64,000 nt of DNA from Bradyrhizobiaceae bacterium Ga0074131 (GCA_001464035.1 LNEC01000014.1:186001-250000), one strand, 5' to 3'. Counted from the stretch's first letter, positions 1 to 9,413 are shown. Program-made: numbers and translations. Notes: generated by a model not told the origin, from the sequence alone.

Positions 1-331
1 CACGGCACAGCGGCTGGTCCGGCGGCTGCCGGTCGGCGACTCCGTCGTCGAAGCGATCCTGTCGCTGGTGCGCTCGGCGCGTCCCGGAGAGGAAGGCGGC
101 GAAACCGGCAAGCTGATCGCCTGGGGGCCGGGTCCGCGCGCCAGCCAGTCGCTGATGCTCGCGGTCCGCGCCCGCGCCCTGCTCGACGGCCGCCTCGCGC
201 CCTCGATCGACGACGTGCTCGATCTGGCGGAACCGGTTCTCAAGCACCGCATGGCGCTGACATTCTCCGCCCGCGCGGAAGGCCGCACCATCCCCGACGT
301 CATCAGGCAATTGAAGACGCGGATCGGTTGA
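1..331 (+). CDS. MoxR-family AAA ATPase, C-terminal fragment
   Basis: This is the 3' end of a gene that starts before the window; the frame is open from base 2 to the TGA at 329-331. The visible ~109 residues look like the helical lid of a MoxR-type AAA ATPase, including a WGPGPRASQ stretch and the PSIDDVLDLAEPVLKHR helix typical of that region. MoxR ATPases are chaperone-like and usually sit beside DUF58 and BatA-like proteins. The same arrangement follows here: the next gene starts inside this stop codon (ATGA overlap), so the two are translationally coupled. The nucleotide-binding part lies outside the window and cannot be checked. Confidence 0.85.
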   Translation, partial: TAQRLVRRLPVGDSVVEAILSLVRSARPGEEGGETGKLIAWGPGPRASQSLMLAVRARALLDGRLAPSIDDVLDLAEPVLKHRMALTFSARAEGRTIPDVIRQLKTRIG

Positions 332-1275
332 TGGCCGCGGAAACCGAGCACGGGCCCAGCGAGATCACAGCAGTCCGGCGGGCCGATGGCGAAAGCCGAA
401 CGCTCGCCGCCTCGCTGCCGCGCCTCGTGCTCGAAGCTCGCCGCATCGCCGCCAATGTGATCCACGGCCTGCACGGACGGCGGCGCGCCGGCGCCGGCGA
501 GAGTTTCTGGCAGTACCGCCGCTTCGTTTCGGGCGAGCCGTCGCAGAACGTCGACTGGCGTCGCTCGGCGCGTGACGATCATCTCTATGTCCGCGAGCAG
601 GAATGGGAGTCCGCGCATACCGTATGGCTGTGGCCGGACCGCTCGCCGTCGATGGCGTTCGCGTCGAAACAGGCGCGCGACAGCAAGCTGGAGCGTACGC
701 TGATCGTGACCTTCGCCCTCGCCGAACTGCTGGTCGCGGGCGGCGAACGGGTCGGCATTCCGGGCCTGATGAACCCGACCGCGAGCCGCAGCGTGATCGA
801 CAAAATGGCGCAGGCGATGCTGCATGACGACGCAGCCCGGCTCAGCCTGCCGCCCTCGTTCGTACCCTCGGCGCTCGCCGAAATCGTGGTGCTGTCGGAT
901 TTCTGGTCGCCGCTACAGGAGATCAGAACCATGCTGGCGGGTCTGTCGGCGTCCGGCGCGCACGGCACCCTGGTCCAGATCGTCGATCCGGCCGAAGAAA
1001 CCTTCCCCTATTCCGGCCGGATCGAATTCGTCGAACCGGAAGGCGGCAGCGTCATCACCGCCGGGCGCGCGGAAAAATGGGCGGGTGACTACGTGGCGCG
1101 CGTGGCGCTGCATCGCGCCGAAATACGCGCCGAGACCAACAAGCTCGACTGGCTGTTCTCGACCCACACCACCAGCCGGTCGGCCGCCGAACTGCTGTTG
1201 TTCCTGCATTCGGGCATGATGGTCGCCAAGGGCAGCGCGCGCGGCACGACCGTCAAAGTGGGACGACGCGCATGA
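331..1275 (+). CDS. DUF58 domain-containing protein
   Basis: A 314-residue protein of the DUF58 family, with the core motif RRAGAGESFWQYRRF (near residue 50) followed by DWRRSARDDHLYVREQE, as is usual in this family. A von Willebrand-like fold follows (WLWPDRSPSM near 100, then VVLSDF near 190). DUF58 proteins are partners of MoxR ATPases; their exact job is unknown, with roles proposed in envelope or metalloprotein maturation. The ATG at 331 overlaps the previous stop; a TTG at 328 would add one residue. The 3' end overlaps the next gene by four bases, so this is a tight operon. Confidence 0.88.
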   Translation: MAAETEHGPSEITAVRRADGESRTLAASLPRLVLEARRIAANVIHGLHGRRRAGAGESFWQYRRFVSGEPSQNVDWRRSARDDHLYVREQEWESAHTVWLWPDRSPSMAFASKQARDSKLERTLIVTFALAELLVAGGERVGIPGLMNPTASRSVIDKMAQAMLHDDAARLSLPPSFVPSALAEIVVLSDFWSPLQEIRTMLAGLSASGAHGTLVQIVDPAEETFPYSGRIEFVEPEGGSVITAGRAEKWAGDYVARVALHRAEIRAETNKLDWLFSTHTTSRSAAELLLFLHSGMMVAKGSARGTTVKVGRRA

Positions 1276-4091
1276 TCGCCGGATTGCCACTCGCTTTCGC
1301 CCAACCCTTGCTGCTGCTGGGCCTGCTGAGTCTGCCGGTGCTGTGGTGGCTGCTGCGGGTGATGCCGCCGCGGCCGCGGCGCATCGAGTTCCCGCCGACG
1401 CGGCTGTTGTTCGACATCGCGCCGAAGGAGGAAACCCCCTCGCGCACGCCATGGTGGCTCACTCTCTTGCGGCTCGCCGCCGCGGCGCTGGTGATCCTGG
1501 CGGCTGCCGGGCCGATCTGGAATCCGCAAGCCGGCCTCGCCGGCTCCAGCGCACCGCTGGTGATCCTGCTCGACGACGGCTGGAGCGCTGCCGCGAGCTG
1601 GGACTCCCGGATCAAGGCCGCAGACGAACTGATGGCGAATGCCGACAATGATCGGCGCGGCGTGGCGCTGGTGCCGCTGTCGGAGCCCGCGCGCGACATC
1701 ACCCTGATGCCGGCGGGCACGGCGCGGGTGGCGCTGCGCCAGCTCGCGCCCAAACCCTATTCGATCGAGCGGGTGGAAACCCTGGTTGCCATCGAGCGTT
1801 TCCTGAAAGCCACGGGCGACGCCGAGATCGCCTGGCTGTCGGACGGCGTCGATACCGGGCGCGGACCGGAGTTTATCGAAGGCCTCGGCAAGACCATCGG
1901 AGATCGCGGCTTGACGGTTTTTGAAGGCGGCACCGCGCCGCCGCTTGCTCTGGTCGCGGCTGAAAACGCCGCGGCCAAGATGACAGTGAAGGTGCTGCGC
2001 GCCGGCGGCGGCGTCGCTGCGGGCGTGGTGCGCGCGATCGACCAGAAGGGTTCGCCGATCGGCGAGGCCCGCTACCGCTTTGCGGCTGGGGATCGCGAGA
2101 CCGAAGCGTCGTTCGATCTTCCGGTCGAGCTGCGCAACGACATCGCCCGGCTCGATGTGTCGGGCGAGCGATCCGCCGGCGCGGTGCAACTGCTCGACAA
2201 GCGCTGGCGCCGCCGCGCCATCGGCATCGTCTCGGGCTCGACCAGCGATACCGCGCAGCCGCTCCTCGCATCCACCTTCTATCTGACGCGTGCGCTGGCC
2301 CCGTTCGCCGACGTGCGGCTCGGCGAACGCGGCTCGCCGCAGCAGGCGATCACGCAGTTTCTGGACCAGAAGCTGCCGATGATCGTGATGGCGGATGTCG
2401 GCACGCTGTCGCCGGAAATTCGCGAGCGCATCAGCGCATGGATCGAGCAAGGCGGCGTGCTGGTGCGGTTTGCCGGACCGCGCCTGGCCCAGGCCGACGA
2501 CGATCTGGTGCCGGTCAAATTGCGCCGCGGCGGACGCAGCCTCGGCGGCAGTCTCACCTGGGAAAAGCCGCAGCATCTGGCCTCGTTCGCGGCGGACGGG
2601 CCGTTCGCGGGCCTCGTGGTGCCGAAGGATATCACCGTCACCCGGCAAGTGCTGGCCGAACCCAACGCCGTGCTGGCGAGCCGAAGCTGGGCCTCGCTGG
2701 AGGATGGCACGCCGCTGGTGACCGGCGAGCATCGCGGCAAGGGCGTGGTGAGCCTGTTTCACGTCAGCGCCGATATGCGCTGGTCCGACCTGCCGATGTC
2801 CGGCAGCTTCGTCGAGATGCTAAGAAGGATCGTCGATGTGTCCGGCTACACTTCCACGCCGGGCGCCGGGGTCGCGGGCGAAACCGGCGCGGAGACGGTG
2901 GCGCCGCTGCGCACGCTCGATGGCTTCGGCGCCTTCGGACCGCCGCCATCGACCGCGAAGCCGCTGCCCGCCGACTTCCGCGATCGTGCGACGCCGGATC
3001 ATCCGCCCGGTTTCTATGGACCGGCCGACGGTCCGCTGGCGGTCAACGCGCTGGCGGCGGCGGACCGCATCGCGCCGCTCGATACTTCCCCGCTGCGCGC
3101 GCAGCGCGCCAGCTACACCAATGCCGAACCGCGCGACCTCCGGGGAATCCTGCTGGCGTCGTCGCTGGCGCTGTTCCTGATCGACGCCGTGATAGTCGCC
3201 CTGCTCGGCGGCGGCATCGCGGCGCTGTTGCGGCGGCGCGCGGTGCCCGCGGCCCTGGCGTTCGCATTCGCGCTGGCCGCGATGATGGCGGCGAGCATGG
3301 CGACCTCCGGGGCGGCGCGCGCCAACACAGACGAGTTCGCCATCAAGGCCGTCTCGCAAACCCGATTGGCCTACGTCGTGACCGGCAACGCCGACGTCGA
3401 TGCCATCGTTAAGTCGGGCCTCGCCGGGCTGACCCTGTTTCTCGCGCAACGCACGGCGTTGGAAGCCGGCGATCCCGTCGGCGTCGATCCGGCGCGCGAC
3501 GAACTGGCGTTCTTCCCGCTGATATATTGGCCGGTGTTGCCGGGCGCCGCGAAGCCGGCGCAGGACGCCATCAACCGCATCGACGCCTATATGAAGCAGG
3601 GCGGCACCGTGGTGTTCGATACGCGCGACGCCATCGAGGCCCCGCCGGGAGCCAATGGCGAATCGCAGACGCCGGGAATGCTGGCGCTGCGCAATATTCT
3701 CTCCTCGCTCGACGTTCCCGAACTGGAGCCGGTGCCGCGCGAACACGTTCTGACCAAGACCTTCTATCTGCTGCGCGATTTCCCCGGCCGCTTCAACACC
3801 GGCCAGACCTGGGTCGAAACCCTGCCGCGCGACGAAGAGGACGAGGCCGCCTCGCGGCCGGCCCGCGGCGGCGACGGCGTCTCGCCGATCATCATCACGT
3901 CGAACGATCTGGCAGGCGCCTGGGCCCTGCGTCCGGACGGCCAGCCGATGCTGCCGCTGACGCCGGGCGAGCCTCGGCAGCGCGAATTCGCCTTCCGCGC
4001 CGGCGTCAACATCGTGATGTACACGCTGACCGGCAACTACAAGGCCGATCAGGTGCATGCGCCGGCGCTGATCGAACGGCTCGGGCAGTAG
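1272..4091 (+). CDS. BatA/DUF4159 domain membrane protein
   Basis: A 939-residue membrane protein. The N-terminus is a BatA (aerotolerance-type) domain with two membrane segments around residues 8-27 and 65-82, separated by an arginine- and proline-rich loop. The middle is a VWA-like region whose metal-binding motif looks degenerate (LVILLDDGWSAA). Two more membrane segments lie near residues 625-680, and the C-terminus (about 690-930) is a DUF4159 domain starting near TRLAYVVTG and including a FFPLIYWP stretch. In known clusters such proteins accompany MoxR and DUF58, as here. The start overlaps the DUF58 stop. Family assignment is good; biochemical function is unknown. Confidence 0.85.
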   Translation: MIAGLPLAFAQPLLLLGLLSLPVLWWLLRVMPPRPRRIEFPPTRLLFDIAPKEETPSRTPWWLTLLRLAAAALVILAAAGPIWNPQAGLAGSSAPLVILLDDGWSAAASWDSRIKAADELMANADNDRRGVALVPLSEPARDITLMPAGTARVALRQLAPKPYSIERVETLVAIERFLKATGDAEIAWLSDGVDTGRGPEFIEGLGKTIGDRGLTVFEGGTAPPLALVAAENAAAKMTVKVLRAGGGVAAGVVRAIDQKGSPIGEARYRFAAGDRETEASFDLPVELRNDIARLDVSGERSAGAVQLLDKRWRRRAIGIVSGSTSDTAQPLLASTFYLTRALAPFADVRLGERGSPQQAITQFLDQKLPMIVMADVGTLSPEIRERISAWIEQGGVLVRFAGPRLAQADDDLVPVKLRRGGRSLGGSLTWEKPQHLASFAADGPFAGLVVPKDITVTRQVLAEPNAVLASRSWASLEDGTPLVTGEHRGKGVVSLFHVSADMRWSDLPMSGSFVEMLRRIVDVSGYTSTPGAGVAGETGAETVAPLRTLDGFGAFGPPPSTAKPLPADFRDRATPDHPPGFYGPADGPLAVNALAAADRIAPLDTSPLRAQRASYTNAEPRDLRGILLASSLALFLIDAVIVALLGGGIAALLRRRAVPAALAFAFALAAMMAASMATSGAARANTDEFAIKAVSQTRLAYVVTGNADVDAIVKSGLAGLTLFLAQRTALEAGDPVGVDPARDELAFFPLIYWPVLPGAAKPAQDAINRIDAYMKQGGTVVFDTRDAIEAPPGANGESQTPGMLALRNILSSLDVPELEPVPREHVLTKTFYLLRDFPGRFNTGQTWVETLPRDEEDEAASRPARGGDGVSPIIITSNDLAGAWALRPDGQPMLPLTPGEPRQREFAFRAGVNIVMYTLTGNYKADQVHAPALIERLGQ

Positions 4092-4100
4092 GAACGCATC

Positions 4101-6164
4101 ATGCAGTATGGCATCGCGTTTACGCCGCTCGTCCCCTCGCTGGTGCTCTGGATCGCGCTGGCCGCCATCGCCGTCATCGCGGTGCTGCTGTTGCTCGGCC
4201 GCGCCCGCGGCGCCGCGGTGCGCGTGACCGCGCTGGCGCTGATCCTGCTGGCGCTGGCCAATCCGTCGTTTACCCGCGAGGACCGCGAGCCGCTGTCGTC
4301 GGTCGCCGCCGTCGTGATCGACAAGAGCCCGAGCCAGAATTTCGGCGAGCGCACCCGTGAAACCGAAAAAGCCCGCGAGGCGCTGGTCGACAGCCTGAAA
4401 AAGATCAAGGGCGTCGAGGTGCGGGTGGTCGAAGCCGGCCAGGCCGACGGCGAAACCGACGGCACGCGGCTGTTCGGCGCGCTGTCGTCGGCGTTGTCGG
4501 ACGTTCCGGTCGACCGCGTCGCCGGCGCCTTCCTGATCACCGACGGGCGGGTGCATGACATTCCGGCCAACGCCGCGGCGGTCGGATTCCAGGCCCCGGT
4601 GCATGCCCTGGTCACCGGGCGCAAGGACGAGCGCGACCGCCGCGTCGCGATCGCGGCAGCCCCCCGCTTCGGCATCGTCGGACAGGTACAGACCATCACC
4701 TACCGGCTGGACGACCAGGGCGTCAGCGGCGAGCGCGCCAGGATCGTGGTGCGCCGCGACGGCGAGGTGATCAACGAGCGCACCGCACTGAGCGGCCAGA
4801 CCATCAATGTCAGTGTCGACATCAAGCACGCCGGGCCGAACATCGTCGAGATCGAGGCCTCGCCGCTGGAGGACGAACTGACGCTGGTCAACAACCGCGC
4901 GGTGGTGGCGATCGACGGCGTGCGTGACAAATTGCGGGTGCTGCTGGTCTCCGGCGAGCCGCATTCGGGCGAGCGCACCTGGCGCAACCTGTTGAAATCC
5001 GATGCCAGCGTCGACCTCGTGCATTTCACGATTCTGCGTCCACCGGAGAAACAGGACGGCACGCCGATCAACGAATTGTCTCTGATCGCGTTTCCGACCC
5101 GCGAGCTGTTTCAGCAGAAGATCAACGAATTCCAGCTGATCATCTTCGACCGCTACGCCCGCCAGGGCGTGCTGCCGATCGCCTATTTCGACAATATCGC
5201 GCGCTACGTGCGCGCCGGCGGCGCGGTGCTGGTGTCGGCGGGGCCGGATTACGCGTCGACCACCAGTATCTGGCGCACGCCGCTGGATTCGGTGCTGCCG
5301 GCCGAACCCGTCGGGGTCACCGAGAAGCCGTATTACGCGCATCTGAGCGACGCCGGCAAACGCCATCCGGTGACGCGCGGGCTGGAAGGCTCGGCCAGCG
5401 AGCCGCCGCGATGGAGCCGATTCTTCCGCACCGTCGACACCCGCAACGCCATCACCCCGCCGGTCATGACCGGCGCCGACGGCAAGCCGCTGCTGCTGCT
5501 GTCGCGCTTCGGCGAAGGCCGCGTCGCCCTGCTGCTGTCGGACCACATCTGGCTGTGGGCGCGCGGCTACGAGGGCGGCGGCCCGCATCTCGATTTGCTG
5601 CGGCGAACCTCGCACTGGCTGATGAAGCAGCCTGATCTCGACGAGGAAGCGCTGCGGCTTCAGGTCAGCGGCAAGGATCTTGTGGTGTTGCGCCAGACCA
5701 TGGCGGACAGCGTCACCCCGGTCACGGTGACTTCCCCTTCGGGGGCCGCGCGCGAACTGACGCTGAGCAGCAGCGAGCCCGGCACGTGGCGCTCGGCGAT
5801 TCCCGCCAGCGAACTCGGCCTGTGGCAGGCCACCGACGGCACGCTGAAGGCGCTGATCAATGTCGGCCCGACCAACCCCAAGGAATTTTCCGAGGTCACT
5901 TCAACCACCGACATGCTCAGGCCGCTGGCGCAAGCCACCGGCGGCGACGCGCGGCGCCTGGTGGAGACGTCCAGCCTCGACGTTCCGCGCATCGTGCCGG
6001 TACGCGCTTCCGGCATCTTCCGCGGCGATGGCTGGATGGGCGTGAAGATGCGCGACGCCAGCGTGGTGCGCGGCGTCGGCGTATTGCCGATCTTCGCCGG
6101 CCTGATCGGCCTGCTGCTGCTGCTCGGCGCCTTCGCCGCCACTTGGCTGCGCGAGGGGCGTTGA
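4101..6164 (+). CDS. VWA/glutamine amidotransferase-like membrane protein
   Basis: A 687-residue protein ending the MoxR-DUF58-DUF4159 operon, nine bases after the previous stop. Two membrane segments lie in residues 12-60, then a VWA-like start (VVIDKSPSQNF, near 73), an Ig-like middle region, and a class I glutamine amidotransferase-like fold around 330-510 (IIFDRYARQGVLP, then RAGGAVLVSAGPDY). No complete catalytic Cys-His-Glu triad is evident, so it is probably non-catalytic. A final membrane helix lies near 660-680. Homologues are usually called membrane protein or glutamine amidotransferase and occur with BatA-like partners. It is probably part of an envelope complex driven by the MoxR ATPase; that role is inference. 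Confidence 0.8.
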   Translation: MQYGIAFTPLVPSLVLWIALAAIAVIAVLLLLGRARGAAVRVTALALILLALANPSFTREDREPLSSVAAVVIDKSPSQNFGERTRETEKAREALVDSLKKIKGVEVRVVEAGQADGETDGTRLFGALSSALSDVPVDRVAGAFLITDGRVHDIPANAAAVGFQAPVHALVTGRKDERDRRVAIAAAPRFGIVGQVQTITYRLDDQGVSGERARIVVRRDGEVINERTALSGQTINVSVDIKHAGPNIVEIEASPLEDELTLVNNRAVVAIDGVRDKLRVLLVSGEPHSGERTWRNLLKSDASVDLVHFTILRPPEKQDGTPINELSLIAFPTRELFQQKINEFQLIIFDRYARQGVLPIAYFDNIARYVRAGGAVLVSAGPDYASTTSIWRTPLDSVLPAEPVGVTEKPYYAHLSDAGKRHPVTRGLEGSASEPPRWSRFFRTVDTRNAITPPVMTGADGKPLLLLSRFGEGRVALLLSDHIWLWARGYEGGGPHLDLLRRTSHWLMKQPDLDEEALRLQVSGKDLVVLRQTMADSVTPVTVTSPSGAARELTLSSSEPGTWRSAIPASELGLWQATDGTLKALINVGPTNPKEFSEVTSTTDMLRPLAQATGGDARRLVETSSLDVPRIVPVRASGIFRGDGWMGVKMRDASVVRGVGVLPIFAGLIGLLLLLGAFAATWLREGR

Positions 6165-6237
6165 TGCGCCTATCTCGCCGGCCGTGGCTTTAATCACACG
6201 GACGTCGCCAATTCGCCTGTTCCGAGGATCGCCCCGG

Positions 6238-6282
6238 TTGACACCCGGTCGATACAACTGATGTTATATTATAACATCAGTT
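6238..6282 (+). promoter_or_regulatory. Zur-type operator and promoter of the zinc-uptake unit
   Basis: The bases at 6256-6282 form a perfect palindrome with 13-base arms (AACTGATGTTATA and TATAACATCAGTT) around a single T at 6269. The core TGTTATA-N-TATAACA matches what I know of the proteobacterial Zur (zinc uptake regulator) box. A TTGACA -35 element at 6238-6243 lies just upstream, so the palindrome covers the expected -10 region, as in a repressed promoter. The first downstream gene starts 43 bases later, and the second encodes a ZnuD-like receptor, which fits zinc control. Zur itself is not in the window. Confidence 0.85.
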
Positions 6283-6325
6283 GGCCCGGGATGAGTCCCG
6301 GCTTCCGGTGGGGGCGCCTGTCGGC

Positions 6326-6736
6326 ATGAAGTGGTTCCGCTCGAACATCAGACACGGGTCGCGGCTGGCGCTGCTGGCGCTGGCGCTGCAGTTTGGGCTC
6401 TCATTCGGGCATTTCCACGCGGGCGCCGCGCAGACGGCGGCGCTGCCAATTCAATCGGTCGCAGCGCAATCCGACATTTCCGCCGCCCCCGCCACGCCAG
6501 ACGCCGTCGATCCGTCCGCCCCGCTGCCGGCGTCCCCTAACGATTCCGACCATCACCCGGCCGAGGATTGCGCCATCTGCGCTGTCATCGCGCTGGCGGG
6601 CACGGTGTTATCAGCAACGCCGGTATTGCGGCTGCCGCAAGCTGCTGCATTCCAATATCTCGTCACCGACGCCGGCTTCGTCGATCTGAACTCCGTCCGG
6701 CCTGCTTTCCAGCCTCGCGCTCCCCCGGCCTCCTGA
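6326..6736 (+). CDS. DUF2946 family small exported protein
   Basis: A 136-residue protein with a hydrophobic N-terminal segment (LALLALALQFGLSFGHFHAG) that is a signal peptide or anchor. Its key feature is the DUF2946-like motif DHHPAEDCAICAVIALAG near residues 75-93, with two cysteines two residues apart behind a histidine pair, suggesting metal binding. DUF2946 proteins are common next to TonB-dependent receptors for metals. Start chosen at the ATG followed by MKWFRSN, directly before the hydrophobic segment; an upstream in-frame start at 6281 would lie inside the operator. It is the first gene behind the Zur-like box and about 160 bases before the receptor gene. A role in zinc handling is inference. 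Confidence 0.75.
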   Translation: MKWFRSNIRHGSRLALLALALQFGLSFGHFHAGAAQTAALPIQSVAAQSDISAAPATPDAVDPSAPLPASPNDSDHHPAEDCAICAVIALAGTVLSATPVLRLPQAAAFQYLVTDAGFVDLNSVRPAFQPRAPPAS

Positions 6737-6894
6737 CATCGATGGATTGATGCTCCCTGCAGGGATCGCCGCGTCGTCAGCGGCGGATTCTGCCGGGATA
6801 AATCTGAATCGGACCGTCGCTTGTCGACGGCCGGCGCTACCCGAACTCGTCAATGAAAACGAATGGCGGTCGCGGCTTGATCAGGATCTGGACA

Positions 6895-9276
6895 ATGACA
6901 ATCTCACGAAGACGAGCTTCCCACCTCAGTGGAGTAAGCGGGCTATTCCTGTGCGCCATGGGTCATGGCGCGATGGCGCAAGACGCCGCGGGCGCCACGC
7001 AGTTACCGGAAATCACGGTGACAGCGCCCAGTCCCATCGTAAGGCGGAACGTTACGCCGGTGCGGGCTCCTGCGCGCGCCCCCCGCGCCGTTGCCGGGCG
7101 CAATCGTGAACCGGCTGCACAGCCTCAGCCGGCGCCGGTTGCGGCCGCGCCACAACAGGGCGTGCTGCCGATCGTCACCGACCAGTTTGCGACCGTCACC
7201 GTGATTCCGAACGAGCAAATCCGCAGGGAGGGCGGCGCCACGCTCGGCGATCTGCTGTTCTCCAAGCCCGGCATTACCGGCTCGAGTTTCGCGCCCGGCG
7301 CAGCGAACCGGCCGATCATCAGGGGGCTCGACGTCAACCGGGTCGGCATCGTCGAGAACGGCATTGGCGGCGGCGGCGTGTCCGACCTCGGCGAGGATCA
7401 TTTCGTGCCGATCGATCCATTGGCGACCAACCAGATTGAAGTGATACGGGGCCCGGCGGCGTTGCGTTACGGGTCAACATCGATCGGCGGCATCGTCAGC
7501 GCCACCAACAATCGAATACCCGACGCCCTGCCGTCCTGCGCCGCGGCGCCGTTCCGGACTTTCGGGCTCCCCGTCAAGGCGCCGCTCGCCAACGTGCAGT
7601 CGCCGTCCTGTGTCACGGTAGAGACGCGAACGGCGGTCAGTTCGGTCGATCGCGGCGTCGAAGGCGGCGTTCTGATCGATGCCGGCGCAGGCAATTTCGC
7701 CGTACATGCCGACGCCTATGGCCGCAAGGCCGGCGACTACAACATCCCCGGCTATCCATACCTGTTCGACCAGACCCGGCCGGTCGACGGCCGTCAGCCC
7801 AATTCGGCGGCGCAGGCGTCCGGCGCGTCGATCGGCGGCTCGTATATCTTCGACGGCGGGTTCGTCGGCGCTGCGATTACGCAGAACGATTCGCTCTATC
7901 GCATCCCCGGCATCGAGGCGTCCGATCACCAGGCCCGGATCGACGCGCATCAGACCAAGGTCAACGCCAAGGGCGAGTATCGGCCGGACTCGGCGGCGAT
8001 CGAGGCCATCCGCTTCTGGGCCGGCGCCACCGACTACAAGCACAGCGAGATCGCGCTCGCGGACCTCGCCGATCCGACCTCCCTCGGCGTGCGGCAAAAC
8101 TTCACCAGCAAGGACCAGGAAGGCCGCGTCGAAGTACAGCTGATGCCTTTCAACGCGCGCTTCGCCTCGGTAACGACCGCGCTCGGCCTGCAGGCCGGAC
8201 ATCAGGAACTGACCGGGTCCAGTCCCGACGATCCGACCAGTCCGCTCGGTGGATTGTTCGACCCGAACAACAACAACAGGGTCGCCGGTTACATGTTCAA
8301 CGAGTTGAAATTCACCGAAGCAACCAAGGCGCAGATTGCCGGGCGGATCGAGCGCGTCAATCTCTCCGGGACGATGCCTGGCTTCATACCTGAGCTGTTC
8401 GACCTCAACGTCGACCCCGCCGGCATCGGTCCTGCCACCCCGCGCAATCTGCATTTCACGCCGAAAAGCGCCAGCATCGGCCTGCTCCAATCTCTGCCAT
8501 GGGGGTTGGTCGCCAGCCTTACCGGCCAGTACGTCGAGCGTGCGCCAAAGCCCGCCGAGCTGTTTTCACGCGGTCCACACGAAGCGACCCTCACGTTCGA
8601 TATCGGCAATCCCAATCTCGGCATCGAAACCGCCAAATCCGTCGAGATCGGGTTGCGGCGGGCAACCGGACCGCTGCGGTTCGAAGCGACCGCCTTCTAT
8701 ACGCAGTTCAACGGCTTCATTTTCCGGCGTCTGACCGGCAACACCTGCGAGGACGTCGCCTGCGTCGGTCCGGCGGATCCGGCTTCTCCGCTCGAGCTCA
8801 ATCAGGCGATCTATTCGCAGCGGGACGCCACCTTCCGCGGCGGCGAATTCCAGAGCCAGCTCGATGTCGGAGAATTCCACGGCGGCATCTGGGGCATCGA
8901 AAACCAGTTCGATGTCGTCCGCGCCACCTTCTCCGATGGCAGCAACGTTCCCCGGATTCCGCCGGTGCGCGTCGGCACCGGCGTATTCTGGCGCGATGCG
9001 AATTGGCTGGCGCGGATCAACTATCTGCATGCGTTCGCGCAGAACAACATCGCCACCGTCGGCGAAACGCCGACCGCGGGCTATAATCTCCTGAAGGCGG
9101 AGATCAGCTACAAGACCAGGCTGGATTCCAGCTGGTTTGGAGCCCGCGAAATGCTGGTTGGCTTGGTCGGCAACAACCTCTTGAACGAGAATATCCGAAA
9201 TTCGGTGTCCTTCAACAAAGACGAGGTGTTGTTGCCGGGAATCGGCGTAAGAGCCTTTGCGAATTTGAAGTTCTGA
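6895..9276 (+). CDS. znuD: ZnuD-like TonB-dependent outer membrane receptor
   Basis: A 793-residue TonB-dependent receptor. The start at 6895 gives a signal peptide (RRR, then a hydrophobic stretch ending AMAQ) and has AGGA eight bases upstream; a longer start at 6853 exists but has no clear ribosome site. A TonB box (PEITVTAP) follows, then a histidine-free proline/alanine linker and the plug, with GGATLGDLLFSKPGITGSSF, RPIIRGLD, GEDHFVPIDPL and QIEVIRGPAALRYGS. This plug pattern is characteristic of ZnuD-type zinc receptors. A beta-barrel follows and ends in a terminal aromatic residue (NLKF). The Zur-like box at 6256-6282 supports zinc. Heme or another metal as substrate is the main alternative. 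Confidence 0.85.
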   Translation: MTISRRRASHLSGVSGLFLCAMGHGAMAQDAAGATQLPEITVTAPSPIVRRNVTPVRAPARAPRAVAGRNREPAAQPQPAPVAAAPQQGVLPIVTDQFATVTVIPNEQIRREGGATLGDLLFSKPGITGSSFAPGAANRPIIRGLDVNRVGIVENGIGGGGVSDLGEDHFVPIDPLATNQIEVIRGPAALRYGSTSIGGIVSATNNRIPDALPSCAAAPFRTFGLPVKAPLANVQSPSCVTVETRTAVSSVDRGVEGGVLIDAGAGNFAVHADAYGRKAGDYNIPGYPYLFDQTRPVDGRQPNSAAQASGASIGGSYIFDGGFVGAAITQNDSLYRIPGIEASDHQARIDAHQTKVNAKGEYRPDSAAIEAIRFWAGATDYKHSEIALADLADPTSLGVRQNFTSKDQEGRVEVQLMPFNARFASVTTALGLQAGHQELTGSSPDDPTSPLGGLFDPNNNNRVAGYMFNELKFTEATKAQIAGRIERVNLSGTMPGFIPELFDLNVDPAGIGPATPRNLHFTPKSASIGLLQSLPWGLVASLTGQYVERAPKPAELFSRGPHEATLTFDIGNPNLGIETAKSVEIGLRRATGPLRFEATAFYTQFNGFIFRRLTGNTCEDVACVGPADPASPLELNQAIYSQRDATFRGGEFQSQLDVGEFHGGIWGIENQFDVVRATFSDGSNVPRIPPVRVGTGVFWRDANWLARINYLHAFAQNNIATVGETPTAGYNLLKAEISYKTRLDSSWFGAREMLVGLVGNNLLNENIRNSVSFNKDEVLLPGIGVRAFANLKF

Positions 9277-9285
9277 AGGCTGCCG

Positions 9286-9413
9286 CTCCCTCTCCCGTTT
9301 GCGGAGAGGGTCGGATAAGGGGACTATCCGCAAATTCGGACTCGCGGATAATCCCCCTCACCCGAAGCCTCCGGCTTCGACCTCTCCCCGCAAGCGGGGC
9401 GAGCTGAGGCAAG
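9286..9413. repeat. Multi-hairpin intergenic repeat, copy A
   Basis: Between the receptor stop and the convergent GNAT stop lies a chain of four inverted repeats: CCCTCTCCCG/CGGAGAGGG, an imperfect GGGGACTATCCGC/GCGGATAATCCCC, CGAAGCC/GGCTTCG, and CTCCCCGC/GCGGGGCGAG. The same four-part plan in the same orientation occurs at 31268-31412, so this is one repeat family. Such elements are common between genes in bradyrhizobia. It may also act as the terminator for the receptor transcript. Confidence 0.8.

Noticed and set aside
2820..5615. A 931-residue open frame on the minus strand opposite the DUF4159 and membrane protein genes
   Set aside because: It has the arginine-, histidine- and glutamine-rich composition of a GC-rich shadow frame, with no domain or signal; the opposite strand has real genes.
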